The notes beneath the pieces were generated by a model. That model saw only the letters and a list, made by a program, of their open reading frames with translations. It searched no databases and was not told the DNA's origin. The position numbers were made by a program, and so were the translations under genes. A stretch of DNA of 64,000 bases from Providencia alcalifaciens (GTDB lineage: Bacteria; Pseudomonadota; Gammaproteobacteria; Enterobacterales; Enterobacteriaceae), in the NCBI RefSeq assembly GCF_915403165.1, contig NZ_OU659204.1:1178001-1242000 (forward strand), read 5' to 3'. Position 1 is the first letter of the stretch; each line of letters opens with the position of its first letter. This document shows, piece by piece, positions 47,667-59,500 of this stretch.

Positions 47667-48552
47667 AATTTAATCCGCAAAAAATAGGGTAGTGATCGAA
47701 ATGATTTAAATAAATATTATCTATGGTTTTATTATTAATATCATTAATTGTTCTGTGACAGTCAATACTATCAATGTCAAGTTTAATTCCAGTTGACTCT
47801 GTTGAAACAAAGGTAGAAGAAAAAAGCATTTGGTCGAAGACATACCAGCGATTTAATGAAGGGCTGCTATGAAGGTAGGTACCTATGTTATTATATCGCC
47901 CATTAGCTAGTATTTTCCAAAATGGATTGAATAGTAACCTCTTTTTTTTATTAATGATGTGAAAATCTCTTGTGGCAAAGAGTTTTTTTCTTAATGCAAC
48001 GGAGTAAGGCTGAGTATTGTAGTCACCCATACAAATAATTTTAGTATTAATATCCAAACTTAACATATTATCGATATCTTGGCGTATATAAGTAGCAATA
48101 TTCTCACGGATAGACTCATTATTTCTTAGTTTTGATGGCCAATGAGATAAATAAAAGATAATAATATCATCATTTTTTACTTCTTTAAAAATAGCTTTAA
48201 CACCAGCTCTTAATGATTTTCCATCAGGTTGTGTTGTTGTCAAATAACTGCGATTAATATAATCTAATTTCTCTAAATTATAAATAATGGCAATGTCAAT
48301 AATAACGTTGTTGACTTTACTGCTTAAATTAATAAACATGCGATTTGTCTTTTTTGCAATATTAGACAGAAAAATGGATTCATTTTCTGAAACTTCGCAT
48401 AATGCAAAAAAATCTAAGTCTCGTTGATTTAAAAATTGAGAAATATAATTTTCTGCTAACGTAATGACACCATTTATTTTTTCATTTCTCTGTTTGATAG
48501 GCGGGGAAATACCAATGTTCCACCATCCCAAGTTAAGCGTTTTTATATCCAT
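47659..48552 (-). CDS. endonuclease/exonuclease/phosphatase (EEP) family protein
   Basis: This 297-residue protein shows the EEP (DNase I-like) motif order: an opening LNLGWWNIGI strand with Asn, FFALCEVSE with the metal-binding Glu, FYLSHWPSKLR, CMGDYNTQPYS (GDxN motif), YVFDQMLFSS, and NHFDHYPIFCGL (DHxP motif). These are the metal and phosphate ligands of the family, so a phosphodiesterase or nuclease is likely. The substrate, DNA, RNA or small molecule, is open. It leads an overlapping two-gene operon with an unknown partner. GC is low compared with yeaK and his. Confidence 0.8.
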   Translation of the reverse strand: MDIKTLNLGWWNIGISPPIKQRNEKINGVITLAENYISQFLNQRDLDFFALCEVSENESIFLSNIAKKTNRMFINLSSKVNNVIIDIAIIYNLEKLDYINRSYLTTTQPDGKSLRAGVKAIFKEVKNDDIIIFYLSHWPSKLRNNESIRENIATYIRQDIDNMLSLDINTKIICMGDYNTQPYSVALRKKLFATRDFHIINKKKRLLFNPFWKILANGRYNNIGTYLHSSPSLNRWYVFDQMLFSSTFVSTESTGIKLDIDSIDCHRTINDINNKTIDNIYLNHFDHYPIFCGLNYE

Positions 48553-48737
48553 GTTGAATAATCACCATTAATCCAATGTGAGCTCATATTTAAATGAGTA
48601 ATGTATTGATATTAAATGAATTTAAACTTAGCAGTGATGGATGATATTCAATACAACGCTATGGTCAATGCGGTTTTCATAAGGTAGTGGTGAGGGAGGA
48701 TCGAAAAGAAAGGTTTTACTTTATATTTCAGTGATTA

Positions 48738-48771
48738 AAAAATAAAAGGCGCTTAATACTCTCAGCGCCTT
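48738..48771 (-). terminator. Rho-independent terminator of the his operon
   Basis: AAGGCGCT (48746-48753) and AGCGCCTT (48764-48771) form a perfect stem. On the minus strand TTATTTTTTAA follows, just after the hisI stop. Confidence 0.88.
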
Positions 48772-48778
48772 AAACAAA

Positions 48779-49383
48779 TTACTGATGACGTTCTTTCAAA
48801 CGTTTGATAATGGCGGTTAAATCAAGGTCTTGATCTTGCAGTAAAACCATTAAGTGGTACATCAAATCAGCGGCTTCGTTAGTTAGCTCTTCGCGGTCAT
48901 TCACAGTTGCGGCGAGTGCGGTTTCAACGCCTTCCTCACCCACTTTCTGTGCAATACGCTTGGTGCCGCTAGCATACAGGCGGGCAGTATATGAACTTTC
49001 TGGCGAGGCATTTTTGCGCTCTTTCAGTATGGTTTCTAATTCATATAAAAAGCCCCACTCGCTTTGAGCTGGCGCAAAGCAGCTGGTGGTACCGTTATGG
49101 CAGGTAGGGCCGTCAGGCAGAGCCATAGCAAGCAGCGTATCGTTATCGCAGTCAGCAACAATATCCACCAAATTCAGAAAATTGTTGGAGGTTTCCCCTT
49201 TGGTCCACAAACGTTGTTTGGTGCGAGAGAAAAAGGTGACTTTACGGCATTCTAAGGTGACTTTCAGCGCTTCTTGGTTCATATAACCCAACATCAGAAC
49301 ATCACCAGAAATAGCGTGCTGAACGATGACGGGCATCAGGTTATCGACTTTTTGCCATGCAAGCTGATTACATTGTTCTGTGG

Positions 49384-49390
<7 letters not shown>
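48779..49390 (-). CDS. hisI: bifunctional phosphoribosyl-AMP cyclohydrolase / phosphoribosyl-ATP pyrophosphatase HisI(E)
   Basis: This enzyme catalyses histidine steps two and three. The 203-residue protein fuses an N-terminal cyclohydrolase (about 1-110) with a C-terminal pyrophosphohydrolase (about 115-203). The first part has [26 protein letters not shown] and [12 protein letters not shown], the zinc and magnesium ligands. The second has [24 protein letters not shown] sequence and a Glu-rich helix. It is the last gene of the his operon, overlapping hisF by seven bases. Confidence 0.97.
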
Positions 49391-51477
<2,087 letters not shown>

Positions 51478-51481
<4 letters not shown>

Positions 51482-52545
51482 AGAACTCCTTTCGAACTTG
51501 GCAAGGTATCCCCTTCAACACGGATAGCTTGGCGTAAGGTACGACCAAAGACTTTAAACAGACTTTCCGCTTTGTGGTGATCGTTTTTCCCTTTCGTTTT
51601 CAGGTGTAGCGTGCAGCCCATCGCATAGGATAACGAACTGAAAAAGTGTTCGATCATCTCGGTACTCAGGTCGCCAACGCGCTGATATTTAAATTCTGCT
51701 TTATATTCAAGGTGCGGACGTCCAGAAATATCTAGCGCACAGCGTGCTTGGCACTCATCCATCGGTAAGACGAAACCAAAACGGGCAATGCCGCGTTTAT
51801 CACCAAGCGCGATGCGCAGTGCTTCGCCTAATGCCAAACCGGTATCTTCGACGCTGTGGTGATCGTCAATAAACAGGTCACCATTAACTTCAATGCGTAA
51901 GCGGAAACCGCCGTGGGTGGCGATTTGGTCTAGCATGTGGTCAAAGAAACCAACGCCAGTGCTGATTTTGCTACCGCCTTCTTGGTCAAGCCACACTTCC
52001 ACTTGGATATTGGTTTCTTTGGTGACGCGTTCGACTAAGGCATAGCGGTTACGTTTAGTGAGTTGATTGGTGATGGTATTCCAATCCAGCTCTTTGGCAC
52101 TATAGCGTAGCCCTTTAATCCCCATATTTTGGGCCAGTTGAATATCTGTCTCGCGGTCGCCAATGACATAGCTGTTTTCGATATCGAGAACGCCGTCGTT
52201 GAGGTAGCTTTCCACCAGCTTAGTTTTTGGTTTGCGACAGTCGCAATTGTCCGCAGGCATGTGTGGACAAATCAGCACATCATCAAAACGGATACCTTGA
52301 GATTCAAATACCTGCATCATTAAATTGTGTGGCGGATCGAAATCTTCCGTGGGGAAGCTCTTGGTGCCTAAACCGTCTTGGTTGGTAATCATCACTAAGC
52401 GATAATTGGCTTTTTGCAGTGCTAATAGGCTTGGAATGACATCATTTTCAAAGGCGAGCTTACTGAGGCTATCCACTTGATAATCTGTCGGTGGTTCGGT
52501 AATTAATGTTCCATCACGGTCGATAAAAAGAATTTTCTGGCTCAT
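51478..52545 (-). CDS. hisB: bifunctional histidinol-phosphatase / IGP dehydratase HisB
   Basis: HisB catalyses two steps. The N-terminal HAD phosphatase (about 1-165) has FIDRDGTLI with the nucleophile Asp, and zinc-binding [14 protein letters not shown]. The C-terminal dehydratase (about 168-355) has the manganese sites in [39 protein letters not shown] and [11 protein letters not shown]. The two-domain fusion is the enterobacterial form and length matches E. coli (355). Confidence 0.97.
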
Positions 52546-52558
52546 GACTATTTCCTAA

Positions 52559-53632
<1,074 letters not shown>

Positions 53633-54949
53633 TCACTCCTGATTTTGTTTTTTTAGTTCGGTGACTCGTAAGGTAACGGCGTTTTTGTGGGCAGTCAGCT
53701 GCTCCGCTTGTGCCAAAGTTTCTATGGTGTTGGCTAATCCTAATAACCCTTGCGCTGAGAGTTTTTGTACTGTCATTCGCTTCATAAAGTCAGCTAAGCC
53801 AAGGCTTGAGTAGGTTGATGTGTAACCATAAGTCGGTAATACGTGGTTGGTACCAGAAGCGTAATCCCCTGCGGATTCTGGCGACCAATCTCCCACAAAC
53901 ACCGATCCTGCACTGGTGATGGATTCCACCAAATCATCGGCATTACGAGTTTGTAGGATTAAGTGTTCAGGCCCGTAGCGGTTACTGATCTCAACACATT
54001 GGTTGATTGAGTCCGCGATGATCACTCGGCTTGCACTGAGTGCTTCACGCGCAATAGATGCGCGAGATAACACGGCTAGTTGCTTTTCGGTCTCTTCAAT
54101 AACGCGCTGTGCAAAATTCGCGTTGTCGGTGAGTAAAATCACCTGAGAATCCGGCCCGTGTTCTGCTTGGGAAAGTAAATCCGATGCCGTAAATGCAGGG
54201 TTTGCCTGGCTATCCGCAATCACTAATACTTCGGATGGTCCCGCTGGCATATCAATGGCTGCACCTTGGTAGCTTTGGCTAACTTGGCGTTTGGCTTCCG
54301 TCACATAGGCATTGCCCGGTCCAAAAATTTTATCAACACTCGGAATGCTTTGGGTACCAAATGCCATCGCAGCAATGGCTTGGGCTCCACCGACTTGGAA
54401 AATGTCAGTAATACCACACAGTTTGGCTGCATATAAAATTTCGTCTGCAATTGGTGGCGGCGAGCAGAGAATAATTTTGCGGCATCCGGCGATATTCGCA
54501 GGCGTTCCCAGCATCATGACAGTCGATAGCAACGGTGCGGAGCCACCCGGAATATACAGCCCGACAGAATCAATCGGGCGGGTCACTTGTTGGCAAACCA
54601 CGCCCGCTTGAGTTTCAACGGTGATCGGCGCAGGTTTTTGGGCTTCATGGAAACGGCGAATATTGCCAATCGCCGTGTTCATTGCCGCTTTAATGTCATC
54701 GCCAAGGCGAGCTTGGGCTTCATCAACGGCTTCTTGTGAAACACGAACAGAGGTAATGTCTGTTTTATCAAAACGTTGGCTCAGGGCGATGAGGGCAGCA
54801 TCTCCCTCTGTACGCACTTGGTCAATAATTTGACTGACTGCGGCGCTAATGTTGCCAGAGGCGGCAATAGCGGGGCGCATCAGTAAAGCTTCTTTCTGCT
54901 CTTCAAGGCAGTCTGACCAGCGAATTGGTTGATTGAATCCCAGTTCCAT
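53633..54949 (-). CDS. hisD: histidinol dehydrogenase HisD
   Basis: HisD carries out the last two oxidations, from histidinol to histidine, with NAD and zinc. The 438-residue protein has the signature region with [29 protein letters not shown] (zinc ligands Gln and His) and the catalytic [24 protein letters not shown] is near the end. It follows hisG by six bases. Confidence 0.97.
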   Translation of the reverse strand: MELGFNQPIRWSDCLEEQKEALLMRPAIAASGNISAAVSQIIDQVRTEGDAALIALSQRFDKTDITSVRVSQEAVDEAQARLGDDIKAAMNTAIGNIRRFHEAQKPAPITVETQAGVVCQQVTRPIDSVGLYIPGGSAPLLSTVMMLGTPANIAGCRKIILCSPPPIADEILYAAKLCGITDIFQVGGAQAIAAMAFGTQSIPSVDKIFGPGNAYVTEAKRQVSQSYQGAAIDMPAGPSEVLVIADSQANPAFTASDLLSQAEHGPDSQVILLTDNANFAQRVIEETEKQLAVLSRASIAREALSASRVIIADSINQCVEISNRYGPEHLILQTRNADDLVESITSAGSVFVGDWSPESAGDYASGTNHVLPTYGYTSTYSSLGLADFMKRMTVQKLSAQGLLGLANTIETLAQAEQLTAHKNAVTLRVTELKKQNQE

Positions 54950-54955
54950 GGCGAA

Positions 54956-55855
54956 TTACTCCATCATTTTTTCAATTGGTAAAACAAGAATTGAACTTGC
55001 GCCCAAGGATTTCAGTTTTTCCATGGTTTCCCAGAATAGAGTTTCTGAGCTGACCATGTGCATTGCAACACGACTTTGATCGCCTGCTAATGGCAAAATT
55101 GTTGGACGTTCAGCTCCCGGTAACAGTGCGATGATCTCTTCGAGTTTTTCACCTGGAGCATGCAACATAATGTATTTTGATTCGCGCGCTTGAATAACCC
55201 CTTGAATACGCGTCATCATGCGGTCAATTAACTGTTGCTTATCGGCTGACATTTCGCCATCACGCTGGATTAAGCACGCTTTTGAGCGGTAGATGACTTC
55301 CACTTCTTTTAAGCCGTTTGCTTCAAGAGTAGCGCCTGTAGAAACGAGGTCACAAATGGCATCGGCTAAACCAGCGCGTGGCGCGACTTCGACTGAACCA
55401 TTCAGTAAGCAAGATTTAAATGTCACGCCTTTTTCATCAAAATAGCGTTTCAGTAAGTATGGGTAAGAGGTCGCAACGCGGGATCCATTCAAGCATTCTG
55501 CGCCCGTATAGTTGAAGTCTAATGGCGCAGCTAAAGAGAGTCGGCAACCACCAAAATCAAGGCGACGTAATGTTGTAAATTGTGGGTTTTCACCGCGAGC
55601 TTGGCGGCTTAATACTTCTTCCTCCAGTACGTTTTCGCCAATAATACCGAGGTCAACCACACCGTCCATTACCAGCCCCGGGATATCGTCATCACGTACA
55701 CGAAGTAAATCAATAGGCATATTTTCTGCATAAGCAATCAGTCGCTGCTGTTGTAAATTGATTTTAATGCCGCAGCGAGCTAGTAGCTCTCGTGATTCTT
55801 CGCTTAGACGTCCTGATTTCTGTATTGCGATACGTAAACGTGATTTGTCTAACAT
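54956..55855 (-). CDS. hisG: ATP phosphoribosyltransferase HisG
   Basis: HisG joins ATP and PRPP in the first, histidine-inhibited step. The 299-residue long-form enzyme has [15 protein letters not shown] and [13 protein letters not shown]. Its PRPP loop region reads [14 protein letters not shown], and a C-terminal regulatory ACT-like domain starts at about 225. The start is the ATG at 55855, with GGAG seven bases upstream and alignment to E. coli MTDNTRLRIAMQKSG. Frames extending to 55987 would translate through the attenuator hairpin and are rejected. Confidence 0.97.
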   Translation of the reverse strand: MLDKSRLRIAIQKSGRLSEESRELLARCGIKINLQQQRLIAYAENMPIDLLRVRDDDIPGLVMDGVVDLGIIGENVLEEEVLSRQARGENPQFTTLRRLDFGGCRLSLAAPLDFNYTGAECLNGSRVATSYPYLLKRYFDEKGVTFKSCLLNGSVEVAPRAGLADAICDLVSTGATLEANGLKEVEVIYRSKACLIQRDGEMSADKQQLIDRMMTRIQGVIQARESKYIMLHAPGEKLEEIIALLPGAERPTILPLAGDQSRVAMHMVSSETLFWETMEKLKSLGASSILVLPIEKMME

Positions 55856-55889
55856 AATTTTGCTCCACATCCCTAAAATATCTTTTTGA

Positions 55890-55933
55890 TTAATAATAAA
55901 AAAACCCTCGGAAGATAATCTTCCGAGGGTTTT
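55890..55933 (-). terminator. his operon attenuator terminator
   Basis: Arms 55901-55915 (AAAACCCTCGGAAGA) and 55919-55933 pair perfectly over 15 bp. On the minus strand the T run ends in TTTTTTATTATTA. It lies between hisL and hisG, where the classical his attenuator sits. Confidence 0.95.
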
Positions 55934-55998
55934 CTCAATTCGCATTTCAGCCACCGGAAGAGTCGTTGATCGTCTTCCAGCACACATCGCCCAAAAGA

Positions 55999-56046
55999 CT
56001 AATCAGGATGATGGTGATGATGATGGTTGCGTGAAATACGAGTCAT
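55999..56046 (-). CDS. hisL: his operon leader peptide HisL
   Basis: This 15-codon frame reads [15 protein letters not shown], with six consecutive His codons. The E. coli leader, [16 protein letters not shown], has seven. Ribosome stalling at these codons when charged tRNA-His is scarce prevents formation of the downstream terminator at 55901-55933. GGAAGC lies ahead of the ATG. Confidence 0.95.
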   Translation of the reverse strand: MTRISRNHHHHHHPD

Positions 56047-56275
56047 AATAGCTTCCGTTTAGTTATTTGGATAATTGCTTAAACATTCAATACTAATCAA
56101 GCTATCCGATTTCATACTATGAATGCAACCCTTTTTTTCAAAATAACTCATAATAATTAGTTCCCGGTTTTTTATAGTGATTAATCCCTTGGAAAATAGC
56201 TTCGGAAGTTGAATGATTTTCAGCTAATCTATGAGGTAATGATGTAATCACTTTCTCAGTATGCGGGACAGTAAT

Positions 56276-57100
56276 ATGAAAAAAATCGCCATTATTGGTT
56301 TAGGTTGGTTAGGTGTTCCTTTAGCGAGTCGCTTGATGGCACAGGGAATGACGGTCGCGGGAACGAAAACGAGTTTGGATGGTGTTGGAGCTGCCAAAAG
56401 GATTGGTATTGACTGTTATCAACTGCAACTGACGCCAGAATTACAATGTGATACCGATGATTTGAGTGAATTAATGGAGGAAGCGGATGTGATGGTGATT
56501 TTATTACCACCATCGAAAGTCAGCCTTTCTGAGTATATTGTGGCGATTGAGCAATTGGTTGATAGCGCAATTAGCTATCAAATTCCGCGAGTCATCTTTA
56601 CATCATCAACTTCTGTCTATGGTGATGTGGATGGTGTTATTGATGAAGATGCGCCATTACTTGGCGAAACCGCCTCAGCACAAGCGTTAATCGCTGTTGA
56701 GCAATGGCTGCATGACTTACCCAATATTCAAGTAGACGTGTTGCGATTAGCTGGTTTAGTGGGTGAAAAGCGTCATGCAGGGCGCTTCTTAGCAGGAAAA
56801 CAGCAAGTCAAAGGGGCTAATCAGCCAGTTAATATGGTGCATCAAGATGATGTCATTGCCGCAATTCTGCTGTTGATCCAGCAATCCAATGGTGGACATA
56901 CCTATAATTTATGTGCACCTGACCACCCGACTCGTCAGCAGTTTTATGCCCAATCTGCAACGACTTTAGGCTTAATTCCACCTGAGTTTGCGGTTGAAGA
57001 GCATGAAGCCGCGGGAAAAACAATCGATGGAAATCGAATTTGCCAAGAAATGGGGTTTGAGTATGAGTTTACCCACCCGCTTTATATGCCGATGAGTTAA
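56276..57100 (+). CDS. yeeZ: NAD(P)-binding SDR-like protein YeeZ
   Basis: YeeZ is an extended short-chain dehydrogenase-like protein of unknown reaction, found next to hisG in E. coli too. The 274-residue protein opens with IAIIGLGWLGVPLASRL, a dinucleotide-binding loop. It carries VIFTSSTSVYGDVDG, RLAGLVGEKRHAGRF and NMVHQDDVIAAI. The usual catalytic YxxxK is not evident, as in its E. coli relative. The ATG at 56276 (MKKIAIIGL) is chosen by alignment. Confidence 0.93.
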   Translation: MKKIAIIGLGWLGVPLASRLMAQGMTVAGTKTSLDGVGAAKRIGIDCYQLQLTPELQCDTDDLSELMEEADVMVILLPPSKVSLSEYIVAIEQLVDSAISYQIPRVIFTSSTSVYGDVDGVIDEDAPLLGETASAQALIAVEQWLHDLPNIQVDVLRLAGLVGEKRHAGRFLAGKQQVKGANQPVNMVHQDDVIAAILLLIQQSNGGHTYNLCAPDHPTRQQFYAQSATTLGLIPPEFAVEEHEAAGKTIDGNRICQEMGFEYEFTHPLYMPMS

Positions 57101-57141
57101 ATGAAAACCGTGGCGCTCAATACGAACGCCACGCTAAATGC

Positions 57142-57765
57142 TTATTTGATAGGTAACATCACAATTTCTTGGAATGCAGGGCGTTTGGTCAGTGTTTGAT
57201 ACCAGCGCTCTAAATGAGGAAATTCAGGGCGTTCTGTCACAATTTCATGCCATGGGTAGAACAGTGGCGCAATGGCGATATCCGCAATACCAAATTTATC
57301 CCCGCTAAAATAAGCTTGAGTCGCTAGAGCATCATCCGCAATTTTCAGCAGTTTTTCGATATTTTGATAAATGATTTTGGCTTGGGCTGGGTCTCTATCC
57401 GCTTCAGGAACGCGAACGATTTTGTTCATCATCTGCTTGATATGGTCAAATAAATTAGCACTGCTCCAATCCATCCATTTATCGGCAGCGGCTTTTTCTT
57501 GCAGATCAGTCGCTAATAATAGGTGAGAATGATCATACTTTTCCGTAAGGTAACGTAAAATTGCATTGGATTCCCACAGGGTAAAGCTTTCATCCTGTAA
57601 AGTTGGAATTGTACTGTTTGGATTCATTTTCTTATATTCAGGTGTATCAACACCACCGAATGGGCCACCAACATCTTTTTGATTATAAGGAATATTCAGC
57701 TCTTTCAAGCACCACAGTACTTTTTTGACGTTTGAAGAGTTAGTGCGTCCCCAGACAGTTAACAT
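57142..57765 (-). CDS. gstB: glutathione S-transferase, GstB-like
   Basis: This 207-residue protein conjugates or reduces electrophiles with glutathione. The thioredoxin-like N-terminal domain (about 1-80) has TVWGRTNSSNVKKVLWCL, MNPNSTIPTL and LWESNAILRYL; the latter two are the glutathione-site loops. The all-helical C-terminal domain has FGIADIAIAPLFY with the capping-box Asp. It aligns best in my memory with E. coli GstB (YliJ), so the symbol is tentative. It is monocistronic. Confidence 0.85.
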   Translation of the reverse strand: MLTVWGRTNSSNVKKVLWCLKELNIPYNQKDVGGPFGGVDTPEYKKMNPNSTIPTLQDESFTLWESNAILRYLTEKYDHSHLLLATDLQEKAAADKWMDWSSANLFDHIKQMMNKIVRVPEADRDPAQAKIIYQNIEKLLKIADDALATQAYFSGDKFGIADIAIAPLFYPWHEIVTERPEFPHLERWYQTLTKRPAFQEIVMLPIK

Positions 57766-58043
57766 TGGAATCTCCCATGACTATGTTTTAACTTAAAGAC
57801 AGTATTTTTGACCTAAATAAGATAGATGAAATTAATGAATTGAGAAACTTTATTATTTATTAATTGCGGGTGGTCATCATTACTTATTTTGTTTAGGGTA
57901 TGGGGGTATTTTAATAAGCGTAATATTTTGCAGTATCTCGATGAATTTGACTGCATTTTTGGTTTCTAGTGAATTTTTTATTAAAAATGGTTTGATTGTG
58001 ATGAACGCTTTGAATGGTAATACTAATAGTAAAGGAGTAACCA

Positions 58044-59249
58044 ATGAATAAAACAACATTGTCCTCAGCGATTCGAGGAACAAGTATCGGGTTCAGCCTA
58101 TTCGTTGTGATGAGCGCAAGTAGTTATGCGACTCAGACACCAGTTGCTCCACAAGTTGACGCAAAAGCGTTTGTATTGATGGATTATAACAGCGGTAAAA
58201 TTTTAGCTTCGGGTAACCCTGATGAGCGTTTGGACCCTGCAAGCTTAACTAAGATCATGACCAGCTATGTGGTCGGGCAAGCGGTCAAAGCGGGAAAAAT
58301 TACGCCGCAAGATATGGTGACCGTCAGTGAAGCCGCATGGGCAACCGGAAACCCAATTTTAAAAGGCTCTTCCTTGATGTTCTTGAAACCGAAAGACCGC
58401 GTTTCGGTGTTGGATTTAAATAAAGGCGTGGTAATTCAATCTGGGAATGATGCCAGTATCGCCTTGGCGGAACACGTTGCAGGAAGCCAAGAATCTTTTG
58501 TTGACCTGATGAATGGCTACGTCCAAAAAATTGGCTTAACCAATACCCATTTTAAAACCGTACACGGTTTAGATTCACAAGGGCAATACAGTACCGCTCG
58601 AGATATGGCGGTATTAGCGCAAGCGCTGATCCGCGATGTGCCAGATGAATATGTATTGCACAAAGAGAAAGAGTTTACGTTCAATAATATCCGTCAACCT
58701 AACCGTAACCGTCTATTGTGGAGCCAAAATCTCCATGTTGATGGCGTGAAAACAGGGCATACTAGCGGTGCTGGTCATAACCTAGTCGCATCAGCAACCG
58801 ACGGTCCTATGCGCTTGATTTCGGTCGTTTTGGGCGCGCCAAGTGACCGCGTTCGTTTTTCTGAAAGCGAAAAATTGCTCACTTGGGGCTTCCGTTTCTT
58901 CGAAACAGTGACACCGATTAAAGGGGATGCAGTTTTACAGAAACAACGTGTTTGGTTTGGTGACATTTCAGAAGTACCTTTAGGGGTTGAAAAAGATGTG
59001 GCAGTGACTATTCCAAAAGGTCAGTTACAGAATCTGAAAGTGGATATCAAATTGGATAATGACTCCCTTGAAGCGCCTTTAGCATTGAACCAAAAGGTGG
59101 GCACGATTAACTTTATTCTGAATGGTGAAGTGATTGAGCAGCACCCATTAGTCGCCAAGCAAGCGGTTGAAGAAGCAGGATTCATTGGCCGAATTTGGGA
59201 TTTCATTATGAAAACCATTACTGGCTGGTGGAATGCTATTTTTGGATGA
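58044..59249 (+). CDS. dacC: D-alanyl-D-alanine carboxypeptidase DacC type (PBP6)
   Basis: This low-molecular-weight penicillin-binding protein trims the terminal D-Ala from peptidoglycan stem peptides. The 401-residue protein has a signal peptide (about 1-30, ending SSYAT). The active-site SLTK is at 67-70, SGN in IQSGNDASIAL near 133, and KTG in VDGVKTGHTSG near 235. A PBP5-type C-terminal beta domain follows, and the amphipathic end (IWDFIMKTITGWWNAIFG) holds it on the membrane. The sequence resembles DacC more than DacA or DacD, although E. coli dacD is the his-region gene. AAAGGAG precedes the start. Confidence 0.9.
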   Translation: MNKTTLSSAIRGTSIGFSLFVVMSASSYATQTPVAPQVDAKAFVLMDYNSGKILASGNPDERLDPASLTKIMTSYVVGQAVKAGKITPQDMVTVSEAAWATGNPILKGSSLMFLKPKDRVSVLDLNKGVVIQSGNDASIALAEHVAGSQESFVDLMNGYVQKIGLTNTHFKTVHGLDSQGQYSTARDMAVLAQALIRDVPDEYVLHKEKEFTFNNIRQPNRNRLLWSQNLHVDGVKTGHTSGAGHNLVASATDGPMRLISVVLGAPSDRVRFSESEKLLTWGFRFFETVTPIKGDAVLQKQRVWFGDISEVPLGVEKDVAVTIPKGQLQNLKVDIKLDNDSLEAPLALNQKVGTINFILNGEVIEQHPLVAKQAVEEAGFIGRIWDFIMKTITGWWNAIFG

Positions 59250-59277
59250 TTAAAACTTAAATATAAAATTAATATAT

Positions 59278-59308
59278 GGAGACCTCTTTATGAGGTCTCT
59301 TTTTTTTG
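59278..59308 (+). terminator. Rho-independent terminator of dacC
   Basis: GAGACCTC (59279-59286) and GAGGTCTC (59292-59299) form a perfect stem. Eight or nine Ts follow. Confidence 0.93.
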
Positions 59309-59500
59309 TAATGAATAACATTAAATAAACTTACAGATAAACTTCAATTGAAATATTTCCAATTCAATTTAATAATCAAGCTAATCGTTTGATGAGTAAC
59401 TATTATTTTTTTATTTTCGTTTTGATTGGTTTGGTTGCTCTGATTCGATTTGTGAATTTATAAATCAATTTATTTAAATTATTTTAATGGAGAATTATCA

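Noticed and set aside
55856..55987. 44-residue N-terminal extension of HisG
   Set aside because: It would translate the attenuator terminator and does not align with HisG; the real start is 55855 with its own GGAG.
57880..58083. 67-codon minus-strand gene upstream of dacC
   Set aside because: It overlaps the dacC ribosome binding site and signal peptide and looks like AT-rich chance sequence.
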